Source of the DNA: Deltaproteobacteria bacterium
GTDB lineage: Bacteria; Myxococcota_A; Polyangia; Haliangiales; Haliangiaceae
Length of the DNA stretch: 50,590 nt
Direction: 5' to 3'
Assembly (NCBI GenBank): GCA_019237945.1
Contig: JAFAOG010000568.1
Span: 1-50,590 of the forward strand
Of the stretch, positions 18,640 to 30,693 are shown one piece after another. Position 1 is the first letter of the stretch. Each line of letters opens with the position of its first letter. Position numbers and translations under genes: made by a program. Below the pieces are notes generated by a model. That model saw only the letters and a program-made list of their open reading frames with translations, had not been told where the DNA came from and did not search any database.

Positions 18640-18911
18640 GCGAGCGCCTCGATCGCGGCGCGCGTGACGCCGGTGATCCGCACCGTCTTGCGGCGCGACG
18701 ATGCGCCGGCGACGACCTCGACGGCGCCGCGCGCGATGCCGAGCGTCTTCGCGAGCAGCTCGACCACGGCGGCGTTCGCCTCGCCGTCGACCGGCGGCGA
18801 GGTCACCGCGACCTTGAGGCGGCCGTCGTGCACGGGGCCGATCCTGGCGCGAGAGGCGCGCGGTTGCACCAGGATGTCGATCGTCACGGTGCCCGCGTGC
18901 TCTGTGATCAC
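18636..18911 (-). CDS. DUF167/YggU family protein
   Basis: VQPRASRARIGPVHDGRLKVAVTSPPVDGEANAAVVELLAKTL. Confidence 0.9.
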   Translation of the reverse strand: MITEHAGTVTIDILVQPRASRARIGPVHDGRLKVAVTSPPVDGEANAAVVELLAKTLGIARGAVEVVAGASSRRKTVRITGVTRAAIEALA

Positions 18912-19731
18912 TTCGAGCCGCGGCCGAGCTCGCGCGCGCGCTTGGTCGCCGTCTCGACGGCGTTGATCAGCGTCGTGCGCAGGCCGCCCTCCTCGAGCGT
19001 GTGCAGGCCGGCGATCGCGGTGCCGCCCGGGGACGTCACCATGTCCTTGAGGCGGCCGGGATGCTCGTCGGTCTCGAGCAGCAGCTTCGCGGAGCCCATC
19101 ACGGTCTGCGCGGCCAAGCGCTGGGCGTTGCGGCGCGACAGCCCGACCTTGACGCCGGCGTCGGCGAGCGCCTCGAGGATCAAGAAGATGTAGGCGGGGC
19201 CGGAGCCGGAGAGGCCGGTGACCGCGTCGAGGTGGCTCTCGTCGAGTTGCACGGTGATGCCGACCGCGTCGAACAGCGCCTTCGCGGCGGCGAGATCGGA
19301 CTCGCTCGCGTGCTTGCCCGGTGCGATCGCGGTCGCGCCGGCGCCGACGAGCGCGGGCGTGTTCGGCATCGCGCGCACGACGCGCACGCCCTCGGCCAGC
19401 GCCTCCTCGATCGTCTCGGTATCGACGCCGGCCGCGATCGACACGACGAGCGTGCCGCTCTGGATCACGTCACCGACCTCGCGCAGCACCTTGTCCATGA
19501 TCTGCGGCTTGATGCTGAGCACGACGAGGCCGCAGCGCTTCGCGAGCTCGCGGTTGTCGGTCGTGACGTCGACGCCGTAGGCCGTCTTGAGCTCGTCGAG
19601 CCGGTCGCGGCGCGGCGCCGAGGCGACGATGCGCGAGGCCGGTACGTGACCGCCGCGCACGAGGCCGCGGATCAGCGCCTCTGCCATGTTGCCTGCGCCG
19701 ACGAAACCGATCGTGTGTGCGGCTAACGCGC

Positions 19732-19735
<4 letters not shown>
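18908..19735 (-). CDS. proC: Pyrroline-5-carboxylate reductase
   Basis: [60 protein letters not shown]. Confidence 0.95.
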
Positions 19736-20984
<1,249 letters not shown>

Positions 20985-20988
<4 letters not shown>

Positions 20989-21296
20989 GTCGGAGGATCC
21001 CTTCCTTCGTCGTCGTCGAAGCGGTGCGCGTCGGGCGCCTGCGCGAGGATCTTGATCGGCGTCGGCGCGAGCGGCGGCCGCGACGTGAAAGGCCGGATCT
21101 GCTCGGGCGCGACGTGCGTCAGGCGGGCGAGCTGCGCGGCCATCGGCGCGAGGCACTCCTTGCCCTGACACGGGCCGGTGCCGAAGCCGGTGTAGCGCTT
21201 CACTTCCTCGATGTCGGCGTAGCCGCGCGACACGCAGTGCTCGAGATCCGCGAGCGTCACGTCTTCACAGCGACACAGCACGATCTTGCGCGCCAT
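20985..21296 (-). CDS. BFD-like [2Fe-2S] small subunit
   Basis: [15 protein letters not shown]...[10 protein letters not shown]. Confidence 0.85.
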
Positions 21297-22592
21297 CTAC
21301 ACGCTCCCCGCGACGTTCGCGCCGACGCGAGCGCCATCCTCGGCGGAGCGCGCCGGCCCGAGATAGCCGGTGACGTCTCCGCATGCCCACACGCCCTCGG
21401 TCGATGTGCGGCCGTGCTCGTCGACGACGACGCGGAACCCGCCGCGCGCCGGATCGAGCACGACCTTGCAGCCTTGCTGGCGCGGCCCTTCGCTCGCCGG
21501 CGACGGGATCGCGGCGACCGCGACGAGATCGCAATCGACGCGGCCGTGCGTCGTGTCGACGGCGGTGACCCAGCTGCGCCCGCGCGCGCCGAGCGCCGCT
21601 GAGAGGGCGACGCGCACGACGTCGGTGCCGGCCGCGGCGAGCGCCTGCGCGAGCGCCTCGGCATCGTCGATCATCTCCGGGACCTCGACGACGCACACCT
21701 TGTCGCCGCCGACGATGCCGTGATCGACGAGCAGGCGACCGACCGCACGCGCCGCGATCACGCCCGGGCGATCGTTGTCGGCGAACGGCAGGTTGACCGG
21801 ATAGCCACCGGTCGCCCAGATCCACGCGCGTGCCTTCACGCGATGCAGCTGCTCGGGCGCGGCGACCGCGAGCACGCCGCCGTCGTCCTCCGGAAAGAAT
21901 CCGATCGCGGTGGCGCGGTCGAGCACGCGGACGCCGGCGCTGTTGCACGACGCGATTGCCGCATCCGCCGCCACGCGACCCTGGCGCGGATCGGCGCGCA
22001 GCGAGCCACCGGGGCGCAGCTGATCGTCGACGAGCAGCACGCTCTTGCCGGCGCGCGCGCATGCGGCCGCCGCCGCGAGACCGGAGGGTCCGCCGCCGAT
22101 CACGCAGACGTCGATGTCCTCGCTGATCACGTCGGGCAGGCGATCGGCGGCCTTCGCCGGCAGCTTGCCGAGGCCCGACAGCTGGCGCACGACCTTGTTC
22201 GCGAGCCGGTTGAGCACGCTCGACCCGGTCATCAGCGTGTGGTGATCGAGGCCGCGCGAGAACAAGAAGTCGACCGCGCCGAGCAGATCGACCTCCGCCG
22301 AGGGAAACGCGTTCTGGCCTTCGACCTCGGCGCCCGCGGTGCACGGCGACTGACACGCGCGCAGGTTCGGAACGCCGCCGAGCCGCACGAGGCAGCCCGA
22401 GCAGTGACCCTCGAGGCAGAAGAACGTGCGCGGGCGGTGGTACTTCAGCGAACGCGAGAGCACGCGCGCGCCCGACGCGATCGCAGCCGCGGCGACGGAC
22501 TCATCACCGTAGGCGCGCACCGAGCTGTCCGCGATCCGGACTTCGATGGCGGGGCCACGTGCGGCGTCGAACGAGGGCAAGCGGCGCGCCAC
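21297..22592 (-). CDS. Alpha-type subunit: 2Fe-2S N-domain plus FAD/NAD oxidoreductase (SoxA/HcnA-B-like)
   Basis: [48 protein letters not shown]. Confidence 0.85.
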   Translation of the reverse strand: MARRLPSFDAARGPAIEVRIADSSVRAYGDESVAAAAIASGARVLSRSLKYHRPRTFFCLEGHCSGCLVRLGGVPNLRACQSPCTAGAEVEGQNAFPSAEVDLLGAVDFLFSRGLDHHTLMTGSSVLNRLANKVVRQLSGLGKLPAKAADRLPDVISEDIDVCVIGGGPSGLAAAAACARAGKSVLLVDDQLRPGGSLRADPRQGRVAADAAIASCNSAGVRVLDRATAIGFFPEDDGGVLAVAAPEQLHRVKARAWIWATGGYPVNLPFADNDRPGVIAARAVGRLLVDHGIVGGDKVCVVEVPEMIDDAEALAQALAAAGTDVVRVALSAALGARGRSWVTAVDTTHGRVDCDLVAVAAIPSPASEGPRQQGCKVVLDPARGGFRVVVDEHGRTSTEGVWACGDVTGYLGPARSAEDGARVGANVAGSV

Positions 22593-22736
22593 TGCAGAGA
22601 AATATCACGCCGCTCGATGCGCCTGCACCGCGCCAGTCGCCCGATCACCTGCCCCAAACGCGGGGCCTGGGTTCATTGCTTTCGCTTCGCAGTGCGGGTT
22701 ACGGTTGCGGTCGCGAAAGGACAGGGGAAACCGACG

Positions 22737-24542
22737 ATGGCGACTCCAACGAGGCCGTGCCCGTACTGTGGCGCGGCGGTTCTGATGAACGCTCCGGCGT
22801 GCGGTACGTGTGGTCGGCCGATGCCTCCCATGCAGGCAGGCGCACCACCCGGTGGCCAGCAGCCCGCGAAGACGATGTTCGGTGTCGCCGCTCCGACGGT
22901 GCCGCGTCCGGGGCAGCCCGCACCGGCGCCGGCGCCTGCAGGACAGCCGCGTCCAGGCGGTCAGCCCGGCTATCCGCAGCAGGGCTTCCAGCCGCCGCAG
23001 CAGCAGGGCTTCGGCCAGCCGCCGCAGCAGCCGGGTGGTTTCGGCCAGCCGCCGCAGCAAGGTTTCGGTCAGCCGCAGCAGCCCGGCTATCCGCCGCAGC
23101 AGCCGGGTGGTTTCGGCCAGCCGCCGCAGCAAGGCTTCGGTCAGCCGCAGCAGCCGGGCTATCCGCCCGCGCAGCAGCCGGGTGGCTTCGGTCAGCCGCA
23201 GCAGCCGGGCTATCCGCCCGCGCAGCAGCCGGGTGGCTTCGGCCAGCCGCAGCAGCCGTACGGTCAGCCGCCGCAGCAGGGCTTCGGTCAGCCGCAGCAG
23301 CCGGGTTATCCGCCCGCGCAGCAGCCGGGTGGCTTCGGCCAGCCGCAGCAGCCGTATGGCCAGCCGCAGCAGCCGTACGGGCAGCCGCCGCAGCAGGGCT
23401 TCGGAGGCAACCCCGGTGGCTCGGGCTTCGGTCAGCCGCAGCAGCCGGGCTTCGGTGGTCAGCCGGGATATCCGCAGGCCGCGAATCCGTTCGCGCCGCC
23501 GCAGCAGGATCTTCCGGGTCCGCTCGACGACATGGCTCGCAAGCTGCCGCAGTCGGCGCCGGGCACGCTGTTCGGGTTCCCGGTCAGCCGGCTTCGCGAT
23601 CCCGCGATCCAGCGCAAGATCCTGTTCCTCGCCGGTGTCGCGCTCGTCGCGTCGATCGTGGTTCCGATCTTCACGCAGCCGAAGCTGATCTTCCCGTTCT
23701 CGAGCGGCGTCCCGAAGTGGGACTTCCTCGTGTGGCCGCTGATCGCGGGCGGTGCGTACCTGCTCGTCGCGGCGGCGCCGCCTGACATCCGTCAGAAGGT
23801 TCCGCCGGCAGTGCTGCAATGGATCCCGTTCGGCGTGTCGTTCGCCGGCGTGTTCATGGTCGGTGGGCTCGGCGGTGGTGCCGGTGGCGGAGGCCCCGCG
23901 CATGACACGCTCTACACGCTCGGCTACGCGGTGCTCGTGTTCGGTCTGCTCGCGCGCATCGCAGCGCCAACCGATCAGATCGCGCGCATCATCATCGCGG
24001 TGGGCGCCGGCTGCATGCTGCCCGGCTTCTTCCACTGGTTCGACTTCCTGCACTTCTCGCACGTGCCGGCGCTGTTCGTGATCTACGTGCTGATCGACTT
24101 CATCGTCACGCTGCTCGGCATCGCGTGCATCCTGTTCGTGGTGCCGCCGCAGAAGCTGCCGCCGGCGCTGCAATCGGTCGATGCGTTCGGTCCGCTGATC
24201 TGCGCCGTGCTGCTCGTGTGGCTGCCCGCGCAGGTCGTCCTGATGGGCCTCGCGCTGTTGATCCACGTCCATGCGGGCGTCGGCGCGATCCTGATCATGG
24301 CGCACATGCTGCTGCGCATCGTCGCGTTCTTCGGCGTGCTGCTGATGGCGTCGCCGGCCGCGTACGAAGAGGCGAAGGCGATGTTCATGAAGAAGCCCGG
24401 TGGAGGCGCTCCGCCGCCGTCGGGTGGTGGTTACCCGCCCGGTGGTGGCTATCCTCCGCAGGGTGGCGGCTATCCTCCGCAAGGTGGCGGTTACCCGCCG
24501 GCCGGTGGTGGTGGTTACCCGCAGCAGGGCGGCTGGCAGTAA
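22737..24542 (+). CDS. Zinc-ribbon, Q/P/G/Y-rich disordered, polytopic membrane protein (601 aa)
   Basis: CPYCG..CGTCG; repetitive [17 protein letters not shown]; several hydrophobic segments; SD-like AGGGG before ATG. Confidence 0.85.
   Translation: MATPTRPCPYCGAAVLMNAPACGTCGRPMPPMQAGAPPGGQQPAKTMFGVAAPTVPRPGQPAPAPAPAGQPRPGGQPGYPQQGFQPPQQQGFGQPPQQPGGFGQPPQQGFGQPQQPGYPPQQPGGFGQPPQQGFGQPQQPGYPPAQQPGGFGQPQQPGYPPAQQPGGFGQPQQPYGQPPQQGFGQPQQPGYPPAQQPGGFGQPQQPYGQPQQPYGQPPQQGFGGNPGGSGFGQPQQPGFGGQPGYPQAANPFAPPQQDLPGPLDDMARKLPQSAPGTLFGFPVSRLRDPAIQRKILFLAGVALVASIVVPIFTQPKLIFPFSSGVPKWDFLVWPLIAGGAYLLVAAAPPDIRQKVPPAVLQWIPFGVSFAGVFMVGGLGGGAGGGGPAHDTLYTLGYAVLVFGLLARIAAPTDQIARIIIAVGAGCMLPGFFHWFDFLHFSHVPALFVIYVLIDFIVTLLGIACILFVVPPQKLPPALQSVDAFGPLICAVLLVWLPAQVVLMGLALLIHVHAGVGAILIMAHMLLRIVAFFGVLLMASPAAYEEAKAMFMKKPGGGAPPPSGGGYPPGGGYPPQGGGYPPQGGGYPPAGGGGYPQQGGWQ
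22977..23495 (+). repeat. Imperfect tandem repeats encoding Q/P/G/F/Y-rich units
   Basis: Repeated cagccgggtggcttcggtcagccgcagcagccgggctatccgcccgcg-like units. Confidence 0.9.
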
Positions 24543-24564
24543 GTCACCGCGCTTGTTGTTGAAG

Positions 24565-24594
24565 CGGCCCGTCGATCACTCGGCGGGCCGTTTT
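24565..24594 (+). terminator. Rho-independent terminator
   Basis: CGGCCCG-N12-CGGGCCG followed by TTTTCGTTT. Confidence 0.8.
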
Positions 24595-24604
24595 CGTTTC
24601 GGTC

Positions 24605-24610
24605 TATAAT
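24605..24610 (+). promoter_or_regulatory. -10 TATAAT, N6 before ATG (24617)
   Basis: TATAAT-CGCCGC-ATG. Confidence 0.7.
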
Positions 24611-24616
24611 CGCCGC

Positions 24617-24883
24617 ATGCGTCGGCTGCTTCTCTGCTGCGCGCTGCTCGGTGGCTGCGGCAGCACGTCGCTCAAGCGCCAGGGCGAGGCATGCTCGGCG
24701 TCGAGCGAGTGCGCGGGCGGCCTGCTCTGCGATCTCGCGATGAAGCCCGCTGTGTGCGCCGGCAAGAGCAGCCTCGATGCGCCGCCGGTGATGATGATCG
24801 ACGCGCGCAAGCTCGACGCGAAGCCGATCGATGCCAGGCCGATCGACGCCCCGGCCGTCGGCTCCGACGCCCCCGCGGACTGA
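24617..24883 (+). CDS. Small Cys-rich lipoprotein with DA-rich tail
   Basis: MRRLLLCCALLGGCGST lipobox; repeated IDARxIDA motif. Confidence 0.75.
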   Translation: MRRLLLCCALLGGCGSTSLKRQGEACSASSECAGGLLCDLAMKPAVCAGKSSLDAPPVMMIDARKLDAKPIDARPIDAPAVGSDAPAD

Positions 24884-24889
24884 ACGCGT

Positions 24890-24895
24890 TATGCT
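24890..24895 (+). promoter_or_regulatory. -10-like TATGCT, N6 before ATG (24902)
   Basis: TATGCT-CCGCGC-ATG. Confidence 0.6.
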
Positions 24896-24901
24896 CCGCG
24901 C

Positions 24902-25936
24902 ATGCGCGAACGCGGCCTCGAGTACAAGGTCGGCCTGCTGATCCTCGTCTCGAGCGCGATCCTGCTCGCCTTCATCTTCGTGCTCGGCAACTTCTCGCTG
25001 CGCTCGGGTTTCCAGATCCAGGTCGACTTCGACTACATCGGCAGCCTCCAGGAAGGCGCCCCGGTCAAGGTCAGCGGCATCAAGGTCGGCAAGATCAGCG
25101 AGGTCGAGTTCCTCGGCGGCAATCCCGATCCCAAGGTCGGTGGCAAGCGCGTGCAGGTGCGCGTGACGGCGTGGGTCGAGTCGCGCGTTCACGATGCGAT
25201 CCGCGGCGACGCCGAGTTCTTCATCAACACCGCCGGCGTGCTCGGCGAGCAGTACCTCGAGATCGTGCCCGGTCACGACTGGGACCACCCGGCGATCGCG
25301 GCGAACACGATCATCCACGGCGCGCCCGCGGTCCACGATCCGCCGCGCACCGACCTCGTCGTCGCGCGTCTCTACGAGGTGCTCGACGGCGTCGCGAGCG
25401 TGCTGCGCGACGACAAGGACAACATCAAGCACCTGCTCTCGAACAGCGCGAACGCGGTCGCGGAGGCGAACCAGCTCCTCGTCGATAACCGCGCCAAGCT
25501 CGGCGAGCTGATCGCGAACGGCGCCGATCTCGCGAAGGAAGCGAAGATCACGCTGACGAAGGTCAACGCGGGCCTCGGCGACGGCCGTCCGGTCGCCGCG
25601 CTGGTCAATGATGCCGATGCGACGCTGAGGACCGCGCAGTCGACGATGACGACGCTGACGCCATCCGCGCAGGCACTGATGACCGACGCGACGCGCGTCA
25701 CCGGCCTCGTCACCGAGCAGCGCATCGACAAGGCCCTCGATGCCGCGGACAAGGCCGCGAGCGCCGCCGGCAAGGCGGGCGGTCTGATCGACAACGTCAA
25801 CGGCATGGTCACCGACCTGCGCGCCGGCAAGGGCACGGCGGGTGCGCTGCTGTCGCGCGACGAGCTCTACAGCGACCTGCGCGAGCTGATCCGCGACCTC
25901 AAGCGCAATCCGTGGAAGTTCTTCTGGAAGGAGTAG
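24902..25936 (+). CDS. MlaD/MCE-domain protein 1
   Basis: N-terminal TM then VDFDYIGSLQEGAPVKVSGIKVGKISEV; GVLGEQYLEIVPG. Confidence 0.9.
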   Translation: MRERGLEYKVGLLILVSSAILLAFIFVLGNFSLRSGFQIQVDFDYIGSLQEGAPVKVSGIKVGKISEVEFLGGNPDPKVGGKRVQVRVTAWVESRVHDAIRGDAEFFINTAGVLGEQYLEIVPGHDWDHPAIAANTIIHGAPAVHDPPRTDLVVARLYEVLDGVASVLRDDKDNIKHLLSNSANAVAEANQLLVDNRAKLGELIANGADLAKEAKITLTKVNAGLGDGRPVAALVNDADATLRTAQSTMTTLTPSAQALMTDATRVTGLVTEQRIDKALDAADKAASAAGKAGGLIDNVNGMVTDLRAGKGTAGALLSRDELYSDLRELIRDLKRNPWKFFWKE

Positions 25937-26962
25937 ATGCTCCTCGCGCAAGACCAGCGGCTCGCACGGCGCGTCGGCACGATCGGCCTCGTCGTGATCG
26001 CGCTCGCGATCGCGTTCTTCGTCTTCGTCTACGACCGCATCGAGTGGGGGCGCCACGTCCGCGTGCGCGTGTACTTCCATTCGACGGGTGGCCTCGTCGA
26101 GGGCGCGCCGTTCGTCGTCGCGGGACGCGAGGTCGGCAAGGTCGAGGCGATCGTGCTCTCACCGCAGGGCGCGCCGACGCCTCTCCAGGGTGACGAGGGC
26201 GTCGAGGTGCGCGTCGCGATCGATGCCGACGATGCGGCCGGCCTTGTCCACGGCGACGTGTTCGTCGCATCGAAGGGGCCGCTGTCGGCGCGCTACCTCG
26301 AGCTGGGCCCGCCCGCGCCGGATGCGCCGCGCGTCGCGATCCACGAGAAGGACCAGCTGCTCGGCAGCGACCCGCCGACGCTCGACCGCGTGTTCCAGCG
26401 CACCTGGGACAACCTCACCACGCTCGGCGGGTTCCTCGACGAGATGCACCCCGAGATGGCCGAGCTGCGCACCCAGCTGACCGCGCTCCAGCAGACGCTG
26501 CACGAGGTCGCGCCCGACGTCGCGCTGCGCGCCGATATCGACGCGCTGATCGCCGAGGCCGGCCGCACGCGCGATGCGCTCGGTGGTCGCCCCGGTCTCG
26601 ACAGGAACAGCGCGCTGATCGATCACACGCGCGTGACGGTCACGCAGGCCCGCGCGATGGTCGCCGCGCTGCGCACGAAGGCCGATGCGCGCGGCGCCTC
26701 GCTCGCGGCGGTCAAGGCGCGCCTCGGCACGCGCGGCAGCGAGGCGATCGACAAGGTCGAGCTCGCGATCGATCGCGTCAAGGCCGTGCTCGACAAGGTC
26801 GACCCGCTGCTCGCCCAGGTCGACGCGATCCAGCAGCGCATCGCCCGAGGCGAGGGCTCGCTGCTCAAGCTGATGCACGATCCCGAGTTCCCCGAAGAGG
26901 CGAAGGAGCTCGGCAAGATCATGAAGCGCCAGCCCTGGAAGCTGATCGACCGCCCGCAGTAA
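25937..26962 (+). CDS. MlaD/MCE-domain protein 2
   Basis: VYFHSTGGLVEGAPFVVAGREVGKVEAI; starts immediately after the stop of MCE protein 1. Confidence 0.9.
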   Translation: MLLAQDQRLARRVGTIGLVVIALAIAFFVFVYDRIEWGRHVRVRVYFHSTGGLVEGAPFVVAGREVGKVEAIVLSPQGAPTPLQGDEGVEVRVAIDADDAAGLVHGDVFVASKGPLSARYLELGPPAPDAPRVAIHEKDQLLGSDPPTLDRVFQRTWDNLTTLGGFLDEMHPEMAELRTQLTALQQTLHEVAPDVALRADIDALIAEAGRTRDALGGRPGLDRNSALIDHTRVTVTQARAMVAALRTKADARGASLAAVKARLGTRGSEAIDKVELAIDRVKAVLDKVDPLLAQVDAIQQRIARGEGSLLKLMHDPEFPEEAKELGKIMKRQPWKLIDRPQ

Positions 26963-26965
26963 GGT
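26960..26965 (+). promoter_or_regulatory. -10-like TAAGGT overlapping the upstream stop codon, N6 before ATG (26972)
   Basis: TAAGGT-CGGGCG-ATG; TAA is the stop of 25937..26962. Confidence 0.55.
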
Positions 26966-26971
26966 CGGGCG

Positions 26972-27598
26972 ATGCTGACCGTGACGACGTACGACTGGGT
27001 TCCGCCGCCGCCGCGCGGCTTCGTGCGCGACCTGCGCGTTCGGTGGGCGCTCGAGGAGGCGAAGCTGCCGTATCGCGTGGCGACGGTGCCGTTCGTTCCG
27101 TTCAAGGAGCGCGGCGCCGAGCACCTCGCGCATCAGCCGTTCGGGCAAGTCCCGTGGCTCACCGACGGCGACACGACGGTGTTCGAGAGTGGCGCGATCC
27201 TGCTGCACATCGCGAAGAAGACCGGCACCGACACGAGCGATGTGATCGAGTGGGTGTTTGCCGCGCTCAACTCGGTCGAGATGCCGGTCGTGCCGTGGAC
27301 GATCTTCAAGTTCAGCAAGCTCGACGGCGAGGCCGTGAGCCAGGTCGACAACTTCCTCGATCTGCGTCTGCAGCGCATGGAGCCGGTGCTCGCGGCGCGC
27401 GAGTGGCTCACCGGTGCATTCACCGTCGCGGACATCCTGATGGCGGACGTGCTGCGCATCGTCGACCGGTTCGACGGGCTCGCGAAGTATCCGGCGTGCA
27501 AGGCGTACCTCGCGCGTGCGACGGCGCGGCCGGCGTTTGCGAAGGCGCACGGCGATCAGCTGGCGCACTTTGCCGCCGGCGACGCGAAGCGTAGCTAG
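26972..27598 (+). CDS. Glutathione S-transferase family protein
   Basis: Thioredoxin-like N-domain: [26 protein letters not shown]. Confidence 0.9.
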   Translation: MLTVTTYDWVPPPPRGFVRDLRVRWALEEAKLPYRVATVPFVPFKERGAEHLAHQPFGQVPWLTDGDTTVFESGAILLHIAKKTGTDTSDVIEWVFAALNSVEMPVVPWTIFKFSKLDGEAVSQVDNFLDLRLQRMEPVLAAREWLTGAFTVADILMADVLRIVDRFDGLAKYPACKAYLARATARPAFAKAHGDQLAHFAAGDAKRS

Positions 27599-28356
27599 AA
27601 GCCGGGCGTCTCCATCGGGCCGCTCGACTGGCCGGTGATGAACTGCTGGACGATCGGATCGGGCGAGGCGCGCAGCTCGGCGGGCGTCGCGACGGCGTGG
27701 ACGATGCCCTGATACAGGAACGCGACGCGATCGGCGATGCCGAAGATCGAGGGGAGGTCGTGGGAGACGACGATCGCGGTGACGCCGAGCTTTTCGGCGA
27801 GCTCGCGGATCAGGCGGTCGATGCGGCGCGCGCTGACCGGGTCGAGGCCGGTCGTCGGCTCGTCGAACAGCACGACCTCGGGTGAGAGGGCGAGCGTGCG
27901 GGCGATCGCGGCGCGCTTGCGCATGCCGTCGGAGAGCTCGGCCGGGTAGCGCTCGGCGTACTCGTCCATGTAGACCTGGGCGAGGCGCTTCTTCGCTTCG
28001 ACGAGCGCGTCGGCGTGACGCAGCTTGCCGTGCTTGCGCAGGGGCAGGGCGACGTTCTCGGCGAGCGTCATCGAGTCGAACAGCGTCGAGGACTGGAACA
28101 CCATGCCGATGCGGCGGCGCAGCGGCTCGAATTCGCGCTCGCTGTAGTCGTCGACGCGCTGGCCGTCGAACCAGATCTCGCCGGCGTCGACGCGGAGCAG
28201 GCCGATCAGGTGCTTGATCGTGACGCTCTTGCCGACGCCCGAGGTGCCGATGATGAACATCACCTCGCCCTTGTTCACGGCGAGGTCCATACCCTCGAGC
28301 ACGGGCTTGGTGCCGAACGCCTTCGTGACGCCCTTGAACTCGATGTACGCGGCCAT
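27595..28356 (-). CDS. MlaF-type ABC ATPase (F2)
   Basis: Walker A GTSGVGKS, signature LSDGM, Walker B VLFDEP, H-loop VVSHD. Confidence 0.95.
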   Translation of the reverse strand: MAAYIEFKGVTKAFGTKPVLEGMDLAVNKGEVMFIIGTSGVGKSVTIKHLIGLLRVDAGEIWFDGQRVDDYSEREFEPLRRRIGMVFQSSTLFDSMTLAENVALPLRKHGKLRHADALVEAKKRLAQVYMDEYAERYPAELSDGMRKRAAIARTLALSPEVVLFDEPTTGLDPVSARRIDRLIRELAEKLGVTAIVVSHDLPSIFGIADRVAFLYQGIVHAVATPAELRASPDPIVQQFITGQSSGPMETPGF

Positions 28357-29165
28357 CAGAGGTCACCGCCGAACAGGAACAGCGCGCCCGCCGAGATCAC
28401 GAAATCGAGGACGATCACGGCGAACGAGCTGCCGATCACGGCGGCTGTCGTCGCCCAGCCAACGCCGTCGGAGCTGCCGCGCGCGCGCAGGCCGCAGAAG
28501 CCGGCGACGACCGGAATCGCGGCGCCGTAGGAGGTCGCCTTGATCAGCATCAGCGCGAGGTGGCGCGGGCGCAGCAGGTGGAGGTCGTAGAACAGGCTCG
28601 GGTTGACGCCGAACGAGTACTGCGCGGTCAGGCCACCGGCGGCGTACATCACGGTGCCGCCGAGCGTCGTCAGCATGTTCGTCATGACGACGCTCGCGAT
28701 GAAGCGCGGCACGATCAGGTAGTCGATCGGCAGCACGCCGCTCATGCGGAGCGCGTCGACCTGCTCGGTGACCTTCATCGACCCGATCTCGGCGGCGATG
28801 CCGGCGCCGACGCGCGTCGCGAGCATGAGGCCGGTCAGCGTCGCGCCGAAGTCGCTGACGATCAGCTTGATGTACTGCGAGCCGACCTGCGAGTAGTCGG
28901 CGATGCCGACGCGCTGCAGCTGCAGGCATGCCTCGTACGTCATCACCATGCCGATGAAGCCGAGCGTCACGATGATGAACACGACCGAGCGATTGCCGAC
29001 CGAGTACATCTGGCGCACGATCTCGCCGCGTGGTCGACCGCCTCGCCGGCCGCGGATGATGCCGGCGATCGTGCCGACGTAGACGAGCCATAGCTCGATC
29101 GCGGCGCGACTCGTGTCGACGAGCCCGCCTCCGATGCCTTCGATGAGCTTGCGCGGTCCCTTCAT
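28356..29165 (-). CDS. MlaE-type permease (E2)
   Basis: [28 protein letters not shown]. Confidence 0.95.
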   Translation of the reverse strand: MKGPRKLIEGIGGGLVDTSRAAIELWLVYVGTIAGIIRGRRGGRPRGEIVRQMYSVGNRSVVFIIVTLGFIGMVMTYEACLQLQRVGIADYSQVGSQYIKLIVSDFGATLTGLMLATRVGAGIAAEIGSMKVTEQVDALRMSGVLPIDYLIVPRFIASVVMTNMLTTLGGTVMYAAGGLTAQYSFGVNPSLFYDLHLLRPRHLALMLIKATSYGAAIPVVAGFCGLRARGSSDGVGWATTAAVIGSSFAVIVLDFVISAGALFLFGGDL

Positions 29166-29929
29166 CCGGTCGTGTAGGTGAGGAAGAAGTCGAGGAGCAT
29201 GATCGAGACGGCGGCCGCGACGACGGCTGCATTGACGGCCTTGCCGACGCCGACCGCGCCGCCGCGTACGGTCACGCCGAAGTAACAGCTCGTCACCGCG
29301 ATCGCGCCGCCGAAGGCGAGCGACTTGTAGACGCCGTGCAGGAAGTCGTACGGCTTCAAGTTGTCGGCGAAGCTGTGGAACATCGTCGCCCACTCGATGT
29401 CGAGCATCGCGCGCCCGACGATCGAGGCGCCCGTGAGCGCGACGAGGTCGCCGATCACGGTCAGGGCGACGAGCATGACCATCATCGAGATCACGCGCGG
29501 CACGACGAGGAAGCGCACCGGATCGATCGCGAGCGCCCGCAGGCCGTCGAGCTGCTCGGTGACGGTCATCGTCGCGAGCTCCGCCGTGTTGTTCGCGCCG
29601 ACGCGCCCCGAGAACATCAGCGCGATGAGAATCGGCCCGATCTCGCGGAGCACGGCGTAGCCCGCGCCCCAGCCGGCGAGCGCGTGCGCGCCGAACTTCT
29701 TCACGAACGGGCCGGTCTGCAGCGTCATCAGGCCGCCGGCGAAGAACGCGGTCAGCACGACGATCGGCACCGACCGGTTGCCCATCTTGTGGAGGTTCTT
29801 GAACAGCTCCTGGCGATCGACGCGCGGCGGAACGAACGAGCGCAGCACCTGCCAGGTGAGCAGCAGGATGCCGCCGACCTCCTCGGCGATGCGGATCGCG
29901 CCCGCGCCTACGTTCTCGATCCACTTCAC
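29162..29929 (-). CDS. MlaE-type permease (E1)
   Basis: [30 protein letters not shown] start. Confidence 0.95.
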   Translation of the reverse strand: MKWIENVGAGAIRIAEEVGGILLLTWQVLRSFVPPRVDRQELFKNLHKMGNRSVPIVVLTAFFAGGLMTLQTGPFVKKFGAHALAGWGAGYAVLREIGPILIALMFSGRVGANNTAELATMTVTEQLDGLRALAIDPVRFLVVPRVISMMVMLVALTVIGDLVALTGASIVGRAMLDIEWATMFHSFADNLKPYDFLHGVYKSLAFGGAIAVTSCYFGVTVRGGAVGVGKAVNAAVVAAAVSIMLLDFFLTYTTG

Positions 29930-30693
29930 GCGCGCTGCTCCTCCATGCGCAGCGGTCCCTCGAGCTCGCCGCGGACGAACTGACGCACGAGCGGGTCGGG
30001 CGCATCGCCGATCGTCGCCGCGGGGCCGCGGTAGAGGATGTGGCCGTGGTAGAGGAACGCGATCTCGTCGACGAACTTCGCAAGCGCCACGACGTCGGAC
30101 GATACCGCGAGCACGGTCGCGCCCGTGCGCTGCTGGTCGGCGGCGAGCAGGTCGTAGATCTTCTGCGTGGTGACCGGGTCGAGGCCCGCGGTCGGCTCGT
30201 CGTAGATCACGAGCTCGGCGTCGGCGACGGTCGCGCGCGCGATGCCCACGCGCTTGCGCATGCCGCCCGACAATTCGCCCGTCAGCTTGTGCTCGCTGCC
30301 CGCGAGGCCGACGGCGCGCAGCCGGGTCGCGACGCGCTCGGCGATCGCCTCGGGCGTCATGCCGCCGCGCTGGACGAGCGGGAACGCGACGTTCTCCTCG
30401 ACGCTCAGGAAGTCGAACAGGGCGTAGTTCTGGAACAGCATGCCGATCCGCCGGCGCAGCGCACCGAGCTGGACCTCGCGCTTGCCGACGACGCTCTCGC
30501 CGAGCGTCTCGATCTCCCCGCGATCCGGCTGCTCGAGCCCGCACACGAGCTTGCAGATGACGCTCTTGCCCGACGCGGCGGGGCCGATCAGGCCGAGCCG
30601 TCCGCCGCGCGGCACGTCGAGCGACACGCCGGCGAGCACGTCGCGCCGGCCGTAGTGCTTGTGCACGTCGCGCAGCCTTATCGCGGCTTGCAC
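29926..30693 (-). CDS. MlaF-type ABC ATPase (F1)
   Basis: Walker A GPAASGKS, signature LSGGMRKR, Walker B VIYDEP, H-loop position VSSD; GTG start. Confidence 0.95.
   Translation of the reverse strand: MQAAIRLRDVHKHYGRRDVLAGVSLDVPRGGRLGLIGPAASGKSVICKLVCGLEQPDRGEIETLGESVVGKREVQLGALRRRIGMLFQNYALFDFLSVEENVAFPLVQRGGMTPEAIAERVATRLRAVGLAGSEHKLTGELSGGMRKRVGIARATVADAELVIYDEPTAGLDPVTTQKIYDLLAADQQRTGATVLAVSSDVVALAKFVDEIAFLYHGHILYRGPAATIGDAPDPLVRQFVRGELEGPLRMEEQRA

Noticed and set aside
22977-23495. CRISPR-like periodic repeat
   Set aside because: Units are contiguous, in frame, without unique spacers; clearly protein-coding low complexity
22605-24482. Leu/Arg-rich repeat ORF on - strand resembling leucine-rich repeats ([13 protein letters not shown])
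   Set aside because: Mirror image of the Q/P/G repeats in the sense frame; periodicity follows from codon complement, no LRR consensus
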